From positions 56,072,313-56,136,312 of the forward strand of contig OY992537.1 of the NCBI GenBank assembly GCA_963921195.1: a stretch of DNA of 64,000 nucleotides. The letters are read 5' to 3'. This stretch comes from Pegoplata infirma. Lineage: Eukaryota; Arthropoda; Insecta; Diptera; Anthomyiidae. A model generated the notes under the pieces. The model was not told the DNA's origin and ran no database searches. It saw nothing but the letters and a program-made list of their open reading frames with translations. The translations under genes were made by a program, and so were the position numbers. Numbering within the stretch: the stretch's first letter is position 1; each line of letters starts with the position of its first letter. This document shows, piece by piece, positions 21,880-33,988 of the stretch.

Positions 21880-22590
21880 TGAACCCAAAATTTTTGGTAA
21901 AAAAAAATTTTTATGAAAAAAGTTTTTGATGAAAAGAAAATTTTTTTGATGTAAAAAAAAAATTTATGAAAATTTTTTTTTTTTTTTAAATTTTTGATAA
22001 TAAAAAGTTGATAATAAAAAATTTGATAAAAAAATTTGATAAAAAAATTTGATAAAAAAATTTGATAAAAAAATTTGATAAAAAAATATGATAAAAAAAA
22101 ATTTGATGAAAAAAAAAAATTTGATGAAAAAAAAACAAATGAAAAAAAATTGATGAAAAAAAAAATTTGATGGAAAAAAATTGATTAAAAAAAAATTTAT
22201 AAAAAAAATTTGATAAAAGAAAATTTAATAAAAAAAAAAAATTATGAAAAAAAAATTAAAAAAAAAAATAATTTAATGAAAAGAAAAAGTTTGATGAAAA
22301 AAAAAATGGATGAAAAAAAAAATTTAATGGAAAAAAAAATTGATGAAAAAAAAAATTTTTATGAAAAAAAAAATTTGATTAAAAAAATTAATGAAAAAAA
22401 AAATTTGATGAAAAAAAAATTGATAAAAAAAAGATGGAAAAAAATTTAAGAAAAAAAAAAAATGATGAAAAAAAAAGTTTGATGAAAAAAAAAAAAATTA
22501 TGAAAAAAAAAAAATTTGATGGAAAAAAATTTATGAAAAAAAAAATTTTTGATGAAACAAATTTTTTTTTGTTGAAAAATAATTATGTTA
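21880..22590. repeat. A-rich simple array, GATGAAAAAAAAATTT-like unit
   Basis: Dozens of irregular 15-20 bp units of (T)TTGATGAAAAAAAA, drifting between GATGA, GATAA and TATGA. The long Lys-rich open frames here are by-products of the repeat. Similar arrays: 36440-36920, 38990-39460, 41880-43040, 47940-48660 (inverted). Confidence 0.75.
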
Positions 22591-22741
22591 CTTTTTATTC
22601 ACCAGCTGGTGAAAAGCGGGTTTATTCACCACGAGGTGAATTATTATCCAAGTTACAAACCCAAGTTATTACAATTTTTGGTTTTAAGAATATGAAAATA
22701 GTAATTCTTGTTTTCTTTTTCGTTATTTGTTAGCTTATATA

Positions 22742-23153
22742 TGCTGTGTTTTTCAATAAGTGGATTTATTTTCTGTAATCTTATTTTGTTTAAAAAAAAT
22801 ATTTTAACATACTAAAACAAATTTGGAATATTTTTTTCCGTAATCTACAATAAATTTGCAATTATAATCCGAAAAAATAATGAACAAATTTGGAAAATGA
22901 AAAAAGTTATAATTAAAACAAAATTAATCCAAAACGGATTTATTAAATCCTAAAATTTAGTTGGATTTATTTTGATTTATTTATAACTTTTTTAATTTTC
23001 CAGATTTTTTTATTATTTTTTCGGATAATAGTTGCTTATTTATCGTAGATTATGGAAAAAAATATTCCAAATTTGTTTTGGCATTTTAATTTATTTATTT
23101 TAAACTAAATAAGATTAATCCGAAAATAAATCCACTTATTGAAAAACACAGCA
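22742..23153. mobile_element. Palindromic MITE, TGCTGTG ends, ATA duplication
   Basis: TGCTGTGTTTTTCAATAAG on the left is the exact complement of CTTATTGAAAAACACAGCA on the right. The arms pair almost to the centre (TCCAAATTTG, TAATCCGAAAA). The uninterrupted copy at 47712-49080 reads GCTTATATAGTCAAAC here, showing insertion with an ATA duplication (22739-22741, 23154-23156). A 3-bp duplication points to Harbinger-like, although ATA is not the usual TWA. No ORF. Confidence 0.6.
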
Positions 23154-23229
23154 ATAGTCAAACTGAGGTGGCGTCCTGCAACTTTTTTAAAATTTGACAC
23201 CAGCCTAAAAACATTATCATGTTAAAAAA

Positions 23230-24082
23230 CTACTTAATATACAACGCTGTCAAATTGAGTAAATTCATACTACAAATTGAGTAAATTTCAAAATACTTTG
23301 TGTAAAATTACACATTTTGTTTAAATTTAATCGATTTATGGTCGAAAACTGAAATTTTAATTGGAGTGCAGTCAAACAAGTGTCTTTTTGACATTACTTA
23401 ACAAAGTCGTATTAAAATTAAAATTCGCTGGGAATTTTCTAAATAGGCTGAATATCTGAAAATGCAGTACATAGTTTACCTAAGTTGATGTTGTAAGTTG
23501 TAGTTTTAGCTTCAAGAAACAAAAATGATTGGATTTTATATTTTTTTCTTTCGATTGGGTTTTTGGCTACAAATGTATGTATGTCTATCTAAATGTCTGT
23601 TTGTCTGTATGTTTGAATTTGGATTTTGTACTTTTTGATTTGAAAACCATCAAAAAGAAATGTTTACTACTCGGTTGCATATCAAACGACATTTATGTTT
23701 TTTTTCCAAGCAAATGAATTTTTCTTTACATTTTGTTTATGCTGCTGTTATTGCTACTTTAGTTTTTTTTTTTTGTTGAATTTTTGCAATAGTTGAGTCA
23801 CGAGAAAAGTGTTTTCCATTGCTGCAGCATCCGTAGTAGCAGCAACAGCAGCAATGTTAGTAAATGTGTAAAATGTACACATTTTTGTGCTATTAAAAAC
23901 TATTGCATAATTTAGTTGCTGTATGTTGTTTTAAAATACCCTACCATATGTTAAGTATCTAATCTATGTTTTTGTGGCAATAAGAAACCAACATTAATTT
24001 TATCACGATTACCAAAATAATTTTGTTAATAAATCAAGGAACTGCAGGAAAAATTTTGTAGAAGCTTAGTCTTAAGATTTCT
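23230..24082. other. Unique-looking non-coding DNA with a short CAG-type run
   Basis: No element ends seen. A small GCAGC-rich segment occurs at 23821-23855 (GCTGCAGCATCCGTAGTAGC). The longest open frame here is low-complexity and lacks homology I recognise. Confidence 0.25.
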
Positions 24083-24083
24083 A

Positions 24084-24198
24084 CACTCACAAAATGGGAA
24101 ACATTTTATTTCAATTTAGTTCATACACATTTGAGGAGCCGATTGGATGAAGACCCCACGGGGTTCGACCCCATGGGTCTAGACCTCAATGCATTGGG
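24084..24198. mobile_element. Fragment of MITE family C
   Basis: CACTCACAAAATGGG, TTTAGTTCATACACATTTGAGG and GGTTCGACCCCATGGGTCTAGACC match the family C arm at 4136-4215. It is joined directly to the retrotransposon remnant that follows. Confidence 0.45.
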
Positions 24199-24894
24199 GT
24201 GACCGTCAACATCTGGATTCATTCTTTTAGTGAGGTGGTTAAAGGTAGCGTCGTTATGGATGTCATCAACAGGAGGAATGGGGATTGTAGTATCCCAAGG
24301 GACAAGTGGAGTTTATTTGAAACTAAATTAAATGAGATCTGCTTTATGCTCCTTAGGAGTATGCCTCACATAAACAAAAAATTGTCAATGAACAACATTC
24401 ATAGTATTTATGAACAAATTCATAAAAATTTATTAACTTTTTCATAATACTTATAAACTTGTTCATATCATCACAGTCCTACATCCAATATTAAATATGA
24501 ACCGGATGACATACGTCTGAAAGTAGAGATAAAATGGAGTAAAACTGCATGCACAGTTTTTCATTTCGTTATCCTGTTTCCCTTTAAAAGGCCTTCAAAG
24601 TTATAAAGGATACATTTTGTAAAATATTTTTGACATATTTGTTCTTGTCCTAGAACTGGCAAATGAAAGAGGATCATCTCCCCTAATTTTTAAATTTTTT
24701 ATTTTGCAATTTCAGGATAAAGGAATGTAAATAACGTCATTTGAATACTTTATCACAATATTTTGTTGAAAATTTTGAATGATTTTGAAGGATAAGTTTT
24801 TGAAAGAACGTAAATTACCTTCTTTTTCATGAAATGTAAAAATAATAAAATAGGAAAATTAGGGGAGATCCTCCTTTTTCATTTGCTATCACTA

Positions 24895-26095
24895 CACTGA
24901 GGGAAAAAATCGTCGTCAAATCAAAAATTTTCGCACTCATTTTTAAAATTCTCAAATTTTTGAAAGAAATTTTAATAATGAAATGAAATTTTATAAAATT
25001 AAATATGTTTCGGTCTTGATTTTAAAAGCATATTTTTTGAATCAAATATAAAAAAACTCGTTTTTATTTTATAATGCTGCCATGATGAAAATAATCATTT
25101 TGATTGTAAACAATAACAAAATGAGTTTTCAACAACTTTAAAAACGACGCCTCATAAATGACGCAATTATTTTAGAAAAGTTTCGTGGCGTATAATAAGT
25201 GAAAACTTTTCAATTTCCATAAAAATTAAATAAACGAAAAATAATAAATATTTTCTTAAAGTAAAACAATGAACTAAATTTTTGTAATAAGTGACAAAAG
25301 TCAAAAGTAAATACATATGTATGTACTGACATAAATAAAAAAAACGGTGTGGAAATTAATGTGGAGTTTGCGAAAAATAATGTGGAGTTTGTGGAAATAA
25401 ATGTGGAGTACCTATAATCCAGAAGAAAATTAACATTTAATGACAGCAATCCCGGAATTTTTGTGTTATTTGGTGTCTATTTTTCGTCGGTGCTCTGACA
25501 AAAACACCTACGTGTATTTCTTGAAGAGACTGACTAAATTAGCACAAATAGTGAACTTTTGCTTTGAGTTTTAAGGTAATCTTAATGGAAAAAGTAGATT
25601 TGCAATATTATTTAAATATAAACGTAAGAGGTGTAACTTTAAAACAACGCGAAATGACAAAATTAATCTAATTCGTAGACGTCTTTTACAATTTTTGAAA
25701 ATCACATGGGTGTTTTCGTCAGAGCAGCGACGATACATATATTATTTTATTTTAATATTTCTGTGGTAAAGAAAAATAAATAAAATTTGTATATAAATAT
25801 AAAAAATTCCAATTGTTTTATTTACATTGAAAATTTTAGGAAACAGAAAGAAAATTATATAAATGGTTTTTAATATTTAATTTGATTATGTGCACTTTTG
25901 ATTTGAACATAAAACATTCTCAAATCAACGTTGTTTCAGTTCATTTTTAAAATTTTGTTTGTTACTGAAGCCATATTAAAAGTGTCGATAAACATTTTCA
26001 ATTTGAGAAAAAACAAAGTTTGTTGACTTTTGTCACTGTTTTATTTTTAATTTGAGATTGTTTTTGCTTGATTTGAGAATTTTTTTTTCTTAGTG
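24895..26095. mobile_element. TA-type element nested in the CACTA-like element
   Basis: CACTGAGGGAAAAAA and TTTTTTTTTCTTAGTG are inverted ends flanked by TA (24893-24894, 26096-26097). Removing it restores TGCTATCACTAGTGGCATTCC. 1201 bp, AT-rich, non-coding. It contains a further small inverted repeat at 25486-25731. Confidence 0.55.
25486..25731. repeat. Small inverted repeat with TCGTCGGTGCTCTGAC arms
   Basis: TCGTCGGTGCTCTGACAAAAACACC on the left pairs with GGTGTTTTCGTCAGAGCAGCGACGA on the right. Probably a 250-bp MITE; flanking duplication not resolved. Confidence 0.45.
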
Positions 26096-29000
26096 TAGTG
26101 GCATTCCAGGACAAGTACAAATATTAAAAAAATTTTTTATAAAATTTAGTCCTCTAAGACTTTGAAGTCCTTTTAAAGGGAAAAAGGATCACGAAAAGAA
26201 AACCTGTAAAAGAAGTTTTACTACATTTAGTCTCTAGTTTCAAACGTATATTATCCAATTCGTGCTTAATGATTTTTTTAATTTTTAGCGGACGGTGTAC
26301 ATGTGGAATTTAAAAAATATTTAATACTTTTCATAAATACTATAAAAAAGTTCAAAAATTTAATGAAAAAATCATAATTTTTTATGTATTTGTTCATAAA
26401 TACTATGAATTTCGTTCATTGGCAAATGTTTTTTTTTCTGTGCTGATTTTCTCTCAACTACTGACAACGCAGGATGGTATCAAGGGCGAGTAAAACTCGT
26501 TGCTTTTGAAAGCAAAACATCAGCAGTCGTGTTTAAGATTGCCATTAGCCAAGTGGGAGAGATATGGCCTGGAGCCAAACTGGTGGTCGTGAGCAAACAT
26601 GATACCCGTCGCAATCCAGAGCTAATGTATAGATTCCGATGGCAAATTGCCAGATTTGGTGAGATGGCGGGCTCTCATCGTCAAGCAGTGGTTAATGAGG
26701 AATCACTTCTGCTTTTAACCAGGACAGATGGCATTATTAGATTTGGCTTTTTTCACATAAGAGTCAATGTCTATAAGGGTGACCAGAAGTCGGCTTGGGA
26801 GGAGAATCCGGAAGAGGTTGATATTTAGATGACCGATTCTAGTCTAATGGAAGATGCATCTGGCATTTTTAAAACCGAATCTGGTAAAGAATGCGACTTC
26901 TGTGATAACATGGAGGACAAAGATAATAGCTGTGTTTTGCAATCATTTGGATTAGGATTTACCATACAATATGTGTACTTAATAAATATTATTATTATTA
27001 AAGATTAGCACACATTTGACTCTCCCTGTTGTGGAATGTATTTTATGCAGAGCTTTTGTAATATTCTTATAGCATACTTTAAGGGAGCACAATAAATATC
27101 CCCATCAAATCATGCAGGAAGTAAAAGCTCTTTTGTTTAAAACTTTCATTATTTGAACTTTTTAGCATTTTTAAAGCTTACTTTTGGGGTAATATTAGAA
27201 AATGTGCTTAATAAGTACATATAATTGAAAAACACAACAAATGTCACAGTGGATGACATTCTGGTCGAAGGTTATGCAGTAAAGAATGCGGAGAGTTTTG
27301 CTGCCTCCGATTCAGAGCAGATAGGACACATATCCTGTTCGAAACCGAATCTGGGTACGAATGCGACCTCTATGATAACACGGAGGAGGAAGCCAAGAAA
27401 AGTGGTGGAAAGGATGGCGGAAAAAACAAGATGTGGAGGTTCCTACGAGAGCAGTTGATTTGGACTTTTATCCAAGAGCCCTGTGAGCGAGGTTGTAGGG
27501 TTTGCCCGTTAAAGACCCATTTGTTTGGGTGGATTGCTGCCAAGGTTGAGTGCTCACCAAGATCTTGAATCTTAGCGAAAAATATCTTAAATATATTTTT
27601 TATCAACTTTTAGTGATATGGATGTTACAGCGGCTAATTTGGAGCTTAATGGGAAGTCTATTTGGCTCGCCTCAGCGTATTTTCCTAATCCGGGGCCTAT
27701 ACCACCGGAAAGATGGGTGGTCTGATTCGGGAGACTGAATCTTAGGTACACCAGTTAGAAGTGTGCTGTGATGCTAATGCCCATCATTCGAAATGGGAAA
27801 GTACAGACACAAACGATAGAGTCGGGTCAATTTTGGAGTTTTTTGTAAAGCACTAACTTGTATATTTGTAACAGGGGTAGTGAAGCAATTTTCATTACAA
27901 GTAGGCGCAAGAGGTTCTGGATGTAACACTTGAATCAGATTCACTGTCTAAGAGAATTGATGACTGGAGAGTTTTTGGAAGAACATTCTTTCTCAGATCA
28001 TCGCTACATTGAGCTTTTACTCAGGGAGCGTAACCTTGTTGAGGCCGTTTAAAAAAATCTGAATAGAACAAACAGGGTGAAATATGAGGAGACCTTTTTG
28101 GGATTTTGAACGAGGTTCCCTTATCTGAACCGCATAGTTTATCGGAAATTGACTGTCTGGTTGACCATATAACAAATGTTTGTAATAGGTCTTTGGATGC
28201 ATCTTGCTCTTCCTAAAACCTAAAACTTCTGCGGAAACATAGAAGACGTTGCTGAGGCATCCAGATTGCGCAAAGTTTTTCCCTACTATCCTTGCACCTA
28301 AATACCTAAAGAGTTCTAATAGGGTGTGGTCTACCTCCACTGGGGAGTCGCTGGATCTCTTTCTAAATACGCATTTTCCGGGAAATTCTATGACGCTGTT
28401 TCCGGCTTTGAAAATTTTTGACGCTCATGCATCAGAAATTGCTTCGGAAATATTTATTATTTCCGAGCAAACACAACTCTGGGCGATTTAAAGCTTCAGT
28501 CCGTATAAATCCCCTGGACCTGATGGTATAATCCCGGCTGAGATGCAGCAAGTGTTTGAATATTGCCCCTTGGCTGTATAATCTCTACACAGGATGCATA
28601 AACTGGTCGTATATTCCTTTAAAATGGAGGGATACCTGAGTCGTTTTTATCCCGAAGGTTGGAAAAATTCCCGCACAGTTCCGAAGGATCTCAGACGGAT
28701 TAGTCTGTCTTCTGTTTTGTTTAAGACAACGGAACGAATCATAGACTCATATTTGCGTAGAGTGATTGAACCGAGATAGCTTTCGACAATGCTACATGCA
28801 CACAATAAAGGGATATCAACGGAAACAGGTCTTCATGAGTTCGTTGGTATCAACGGGAGATCGCTTTCGGTGATGGAGTACACTATGGTGGCCTTTCTTG
28901 ATATAGAGAGGGCTTTTAATAATGTCATCTCAGACTCGATAATTATGGCATTGTCTAGTGTGGGAGTAAAGCGTTGCATCGTTTTAATGGTCGAAAATCT

Positions 29001-29211
29001 ACTTTATTCGCATAAAGCATTGTCTACATAATTTTCTAATGAGAGGGCATCACAATGGTCACTCTTGGCCATTATAATTTGTATTACCTGTTTATCTTTT
29101 ACTGTTTAAATGGAATGTGTACATTTTTCTGTTGTGTGTAAGTATATTTCAAAACTATTTGCTTAGATTCATATGAATGATATCTTGATTTCAACAAAAC
29201 TACTTATGAAA

Positions 29212-29957
29212 AAAAACAAGTGAGAGTGTTAAATTCGGCCGTGCCGAATCTGTTATACCCTCCAACATGCAAATAAATAAAAACAAAAATTGCAGGGGCT
29301 TTTTATTTTTTTTGGGTGGGGGGGGGGGTCAGTAGTGGTAATTGGGGGGGGGGGCATTTCTTCATGTGTTTAAGAATTCATTCTTATACGTTTTGCTCTA
29401 AAGAAATACAAGTTTATCATTATTTAAAAAAAAAAATTCCACGCCCATAAAAGGGGGGCGGACCGAAAAAACGACATTTTCTAATTCTGTGGATCCAAAT
29501 GCAGGACTTTGAACTTCTTGTAGCATAAAAATGTTGTATTTGTTGAACAAAAACAAAGAAAATCATGTAAAAATATGGTATTTTTCAGAGGTTGGTTTAG
29601 TTCTTCAAGGGGGAACTTTTTTCCCCCTGGTCCGATTTTGCTCCTTTACGAACTTAACCTGCCTAGGAACATAAGAGATATTCGTGCCAAATGTCGGGAG
29701 TCTAGCTCTTTTATTTTGGACTGCATCGTGTTAACTACAGACGGACAGACGGACAGACGGACAGACGGACAGACGGACAGACGGACGGACAGACGGACGG
29801 ACGGACGGACGGACGGACGGACATCGCTAGAATGTCTTAGAATCGATCACTGATCATAAATATATATACTTTATGGGGTCCTAGACCGATATTTTGATGC
29901 GTTACACACGGAATGACAAAGTGAGTATACCCTCATACTGTAGTTGGAGGGTATAAA
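29212..29957 (+). mobile_element. DINE-1/Helentron-like element, clean full-length copy
   Basis: A good reference copy: ACAAGTGAGAGTGTTAAATTCGG, TTCGGCCGTGCCGAA stem, ATACCCTCC, poly-G runs, TTTTTCAGAGGTTGGTTTAG, GGACTGCATCGTG, a pure GACG/GACA microsatellite (29741-29821), ATCGCTAGAATGTCTTAGAATCG, ATATATACTTTATGGGGTCC, GTTACACACGGAATGACAAAG and GTTGGAGGGTATAAAA. The ATACCCTCC/GGAGGGTAT pair is the subterminal inverted repeat. The open frame ending in RRTDGRTDG repeats is only the translated microsatellite. Confidence 0.8.
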
Positions 29958-30535
29958 AATAATTTAATGGAATGTTTAAAATGTTTTCTTTAGGAATTTG
30001 TTATCTAAACACTTGAACCAACAATAAGGAAAATTGCACCTACATAGTTGATAAACATTCTCCAAAAACAAAGATGCCCTTAGGTCAACGAAAATTATGA
30101 AACCATGTTGAGTAGCAAAAGTTAAAGCAAGATTTCAAATTATTGATACATTAAAACCCCCGACTTTTATTTTATTTTTCAATTTTTCTTTCTTTAAAAA
30201 AAAAAAAGTAAGTGGCGCCAAAAATACAGTTGTCCAGGCGTTAATGTAAGTGGAAGGCGTTTATTATGGGTAGTTTATGTCTGTTATTTGTCGATTATAA
30301 TTTGTATCAGATTTCTTGTATTTTGTTTCATCGTTTAACTAAGACATCATAGCCAATAAATTTTTTAAGTAGCAATTTGAATCGATATAGTTTTTTTATG
30401 AGTGTACAATTTTTTTTTCTTTATTACTCAAATATCTTTTAATTGCAGTTGTTAAAATTGAAAATTGTAATTAGAAATTTTGTACAATCGTTAATCAAAT
30501 TTTAAAACAAACCCATGCAGGAACATACGGAAATC
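29958..30535. other. Non-coding DNA, nothing recognised
   Basis: AT-rich sequence between a DINE and a retrotransposon fragment. No element ends or coding signal. Confidence 0.25.
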
Positions 30536-30539
30536 CTGC

Positions 30540-30714
30540 ACCATTCCAGCGTACTGCGCTGAGACCCAGAATAGATATGCGATATCTTATAATTTCGCGC
30601 TCAACTTGTAAGAATTTGGAATTCATATTTGGGTTGTTGTTGTCGTTGTCTCTCAAAGCTCTTACGTTCCAGAATCCATACATAGTCCATATACGATAGC
30701 CAAATGTCATCAAG
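30540..30714 (-). pseudogene. Fragment of an RTE-type retrotransposon endonuclease
   Basis: On the minus strand the peptide has WNVRALRDND, EREIIRYRISILGLSAVRWNG. The WNVR...DILGLSEVRW pattern is the conserved start of the AP-like endonuclease of RTE elements. About 55 residues only, with an extra Asp/Asn-rich stretch and no downstream domains, so a dead fragment. Confidence 0.55.
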
Positions 30715-30719
30715 TGATC

Positions 30720-31712
30720 CGGTTAATTTTGATTTATGTTTAGCGATTCGTTAGTAATTTAAGTTCAGAAACGAAGGTTTCTAGCCTTCATTCCCTAGTT
30801 TGGTGATAGAGCTGCTATCAAAGCACCAAAACGTGCTGTGTTTGAAGCCAGTGTTTCAGAGGATCCAGTATTCGCGATCTCCTAGTTCCTGAGACACACT
30901 TTGGCCATTCAGGGTTCACCGACACCCCATTATATATACCGCCTAATATCGATCAACAGGGCCTCGTTTGTCAAAAACAGGGGTCACCAAGACCTTTGTG
31001 GACAAAGGGTAACAAAATTTTCAGAGAAATAGTTATAAAATATTAACATTTTCCATCAACATTTACTATTTTCTTTAAATATTTTATATATTTTTTTTAA
31101 CCTCTTGTTTTTATTATATCGTTTCACAGAATGTGTAAAAAAGTTCATCTTTACAAAATGTTGATGTCAAGGTGATTGTCAAAAAAAAAAAATATATTAA
31201 AAAAAATATATCATAAATAAACCGACATTGTTACTTTACAAAATTACACCGGATCACTTTATTCTGCCAAATATGACTACTCATGGCAGTTTAACGAAAG
31301 AATGTCATGAACAAAAATGCAACACTTAAAATCATGATTAATGCACACACTAAAGTTTAATATATAAACGCCAACTTTAGTATAAAGTAATGAAAAAAAA
31401 TATAAAAAATTAAAAAAAAACATACAGTTCTACTGCCAAAAACTTGCTATACGGAATGGATTTCAAGTCATAGTGCGGACGGTTTTTTCGGTCATGAGCG
31501 CATGCACATGATAAATTAAATGCAGTTAATTATGAACGAAACAAACACTTCATATTTTTGTATCAGGTTTTCTTTCCTTCTTCTTTAGTTTTTTTTTTGT
31601 TTTTTTTGGCAGAAAGTGAGAAATTAATTTAATGAAGTGGAGTTTTTAAGCAACTACTTGGAACATAGGGTATTATAGATTTGTGAACAGGTTTGTAACA
31701 AGTAAACTATGT
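30720..31712. other. Non-coding DNA, partly less AT-rich
   Basis: 30720-31010 has near-balanced composition and may be the 5' part of the RTE copy or host DNA, but I find no reading frame. The remainder is AT-rich and featureless. Confidence 0.25.
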
Positions 31713-33988
31713 TCAATAAAAAACTTTGTGTTATTGATAAATATACACAATTTTCTATAAAAAATGTTGTGTTATCGATATATCGATAACTATACATAAT
31801 TTTCGACAAAACTTTTCAATTTCATATTAAACTTTTCGTTATCGATTCATCGATAACTATACACAATTTTCTATAGACCATTTTGTGTTATCCGTTATCG
31901 ATTTTTTATAGAAAATTTTGTGTTATCGATAACTATGCACAATGATTTTATCGATGTATCCATAACTATACAAACATTTTTATAGCTCACTTTGTGTTAT
32001 CGATGTATCGATACACAATTTTCTACAGAAAATTTTGCGAACTCGATATCTGGATATCTCTAAACAATTTTTTTATATAAAATGTTGTGTTATCGATATG
32101 TCGGAAACTATACACAATCTTTTAACAGAAAATTTTGTTTAATCAATTTCTTATAGAAAATTTTATATTATTGATAACTGTAAACAATTTTCTATAGAAT
32201 TTTTTTTTTTATCGATATATCGACAACTACACTCAAAAAAATACGTTAGTTGTTAGCTAGTTAGCTAACTTTTAGCAAATTTTTAGTTGAGATTAGCATG
32301 TTAGCAAAAAATTCTTGTAAACTTCATTTAGCACATTAGCAATTTTAAACAAACTTTGAACTAATTTCTTTTGCTAAATTTGAAATTGAGTTGACAACAT
32401 TTTTACGAGATTTTTTGCTAATATTAGCAAAATAAATGGTAAATTTTTTTTATTTTCAGAAAACTTAAAATGGCGCTATCTCGGAAACTAAGCCAGATAG
32501 AGCAAAATGGAGGCAATTTTTGGTTCTCGGGCTCTCCATTGTATCGCCGGTCCTCTTCACATGTGTGGACCCTAATGGGCCCTAACTCTGGATCCAAAAA
32601 AGTTAGCATTCCCGAAAATTTTAAAATGCTCATATCTCGGTAAATATTGCCGACACAACAAAAAGTCCAAAAGCATTTTTGTAGCTCTCTTTTTGTAGAA
32701 CAAGACCGTAAAATAGTCAAAAGCTCTCCGAGTAATATTTTTGAAGTTATCGAGTTTTTTAATTCTCAAGACCCCAGTGGTCCCCTATAATCACGTATCT
32801 CAAAAACTAAGCAAGGTAGAGCGAAACGGATAAAAATTTTGGATTAAAAACTAAGACGATTTTAAAGGAACCCAACTAGGTCTAGGCCCATCGGGGTCTG
32901 GACCTATCGGGTCCGAACCCAATGGGGTTCTCAGATGTGTATGAACTAAGTTCAAAAAAAAAATTTAGTTAACTAATTATTGGCAAAACCTTTTTGCTAA
33001 CTTTAGCAAAAAAAATTGTGGGTTCAAAATCAGCAAATTTTCTTGTAGGTTTACAAGCTTTTTTTGCTAACATTACAGTTTGTTTTTTTTTTTTGAGTGT
33101 ACACACAATTTTCAATAGAAAATTTTGTTTTATCGAAATTTCGATAACTATACACAATTTTCTGTTGAAAATTTAGAGTTATCGATACACAATAACTATA
33201 CACAATTTTCTATATAAAAATTAGTGTTAGAAAATTGTGTATAGTATAGAAAATAGTGTATAGTTATCGACATATCCTTAACACTAAATATTCTATAAAA
33301 AAATTGGATATATTGATTGATGAATCGATAAATCACAATTTTTTATAGAAAATTTTGGTTATCACTGTATCGATAACTATAGAAAAATGTCTATAGAAAA
33401 TTTACGTTAACAATACACAATTTCCTTATTTTTTTGAGTTATTGATATATCGATAACTATCCATAGTTTTCAATAGAAAAAAATTGTGTTAACAATACAA
33501 AATTTTCCGTAGAAAATTTTTTGTTATCGATATATAGATAACAATTCACAATTTTATAGTTATGTATAGTTATCGATATATCAATAATACAAAATTTTCT
33601 ATAGAAAATTGTGAATAGTTATCGATATACCGATAACACAAAACTTTCTATAAAAAATTGGGTATATTTATCTATATATCGACAACTACACACAATTTTC
33701 TATAGAAAATTTTGTTTTATCGAAATTTCGATAACAATACACAATTTTCGGTAGAAAGTTTTGTGTTATCGATATATCGATAACTATACACAATTTTCTA
33801 TAGAAAGTGAAGTGTTAGAAAATTGTGTACGTTATCGAAAGCACAACATTTTCTATAGAAAATTGTGTATAGTTATCGATGTATCGATTACACAAAATTT
33901 TCTAACACGAATTTTTTTTATAGAAAATACAGAATTTTTTTATACAAAATTCAGAATTTTCTATAAAAAATTTTGTATTATCGATATA
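31713..33988. repeat. Satellite of TATCGATATATCGATA and ACACAATTTTCTATAGAAAATTTTGTGT units
   Basis: About 45-60 bp degenerate units alternate two palindromic blocks, TTATCGATATATCGATAA and CACAATTTTCTATAGAAAATTTTGTG, for some 1.4 kb. The array is split by the MITE at 32230-33099 and ends at the foldback at 33989. Paired copies of TATCGATA are exact at 31773-31788 and 33767-33782. That octamer is the DRE sequence bound by DREF/BEAF-type proteins in Drosophila. Confidence 0.7.
32230..33099. mobile_element. TA-type MITE, CACTCAAAA family C, copy 3 (870 bp)
   Basis: TA duplicated at 32228-32229 and 33100-33101. Joining the flanks gives ATCGACAACTACACACAATT, exactly the satellite sequence seen uninterrupted at 33669-33688. 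Same orientation as 13237-14136. Confidence 0.8.

Larger units (their letters stand above)
21388..23229. mobile_element. GATGAAAA-array element, copy E1
   Basis: Order: two mini-DINE heads (21388-21820), an A-rich GATGAAAAAAAAATTT array (21880-22590), then a conserved tail from TTATTCACCAGCTGGTGAAAA through TTCACCACGAGGTGAATTATTATCC to GTCAAACTGAGGTGGCGTCC and AACATTATCATGTTAAAAA. The same order recurs at 36062-37143 and, inverted, at 47712-49080. This defines a composite repeat family of unknown class, probably a helentron-like element that captured an A-rich array. The tail is split by a palindromic MITE at 22742-23153. Confidence 0.55.
24367..26442. mobile_element. CACTA-like element with long inverted repeats inside the retrotransposon ORF1
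   Basis: Ends CACATAAACAAAAAA and TTTTTTTTTCTGTG; the arms pair for several hundred bases (CCAATGAACG...TTCATAGTATTTATGAACAAAT; CCCTTTAAAAGGCCTTCAAAG against CTTTGAAGTCCTTTTAAAGGG). Flanked by CT at 24365-24366 and 26443-26444. Removing the element with one CT restores an open frame (MPDFLSTTDNAGWYQG), a strong internal check. A CACA terminus with a 2-bp duplication suggests EnSpm/CACTA. It contains the TA-type element 24895-26095. No transposase. Confidence 0.55.
24199..29035 (+). pseudogene. Decayed non-LTR retrotransposon (LOA/R1-like), ORF1-like part, endonuclease and RT
   Basis: Three protein zones in order. 24199-24366 plus 26443-26828 read as one ORF1-like product when the insertion between them is removed (VMDVINRRNGDCSIPRDKWS, then DNAGWYQGRVKLVAFESK and EIWPGAKLVVVS); this resembles the gag-like DUF4780 proteins of insect retroelements. 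27460-28015 carries exonuclease-endonuclease-phosphatase motifs (FIQEP, WLASAYFP, DANAHHSKWESTDTNDR, FSDHRYIE across frameshifts). 28500-29035 is the 5' half of a reverse transcriptase (KSPGPDGI, LRRISLSSVLFKTTERIID, AFLDIERAFNN). Many stops and frameshifts; the catalytic YADD box and 3' end are missing. Dead copy; clade assignment tentative. Confidence 0.65.

Noticed and set aside
22210..22733. Lys-rich open frames over 21.9-22.7, 36.4-37.1 and 42 kb (and Phe-rich ones on the other strand)
   Set aside because: By-products of the GATGAAAA arrays; frame and length follow the repeat, not coding selection.
29575..29853. Open frame ending in RTDG repeats (also at 9969, 19061 and similar)
   Set aside because: Translation of the DINE body and its GACG/GACA microsatellite; recurs in every copy and in both strands; not a gene.
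31713..33988. Telomeric or centromeric satellite
   Set aside because: Units are short palindromes with heavy drift and total only about 1.4 kb; no telomere-type repeat or higher-order structure seen.
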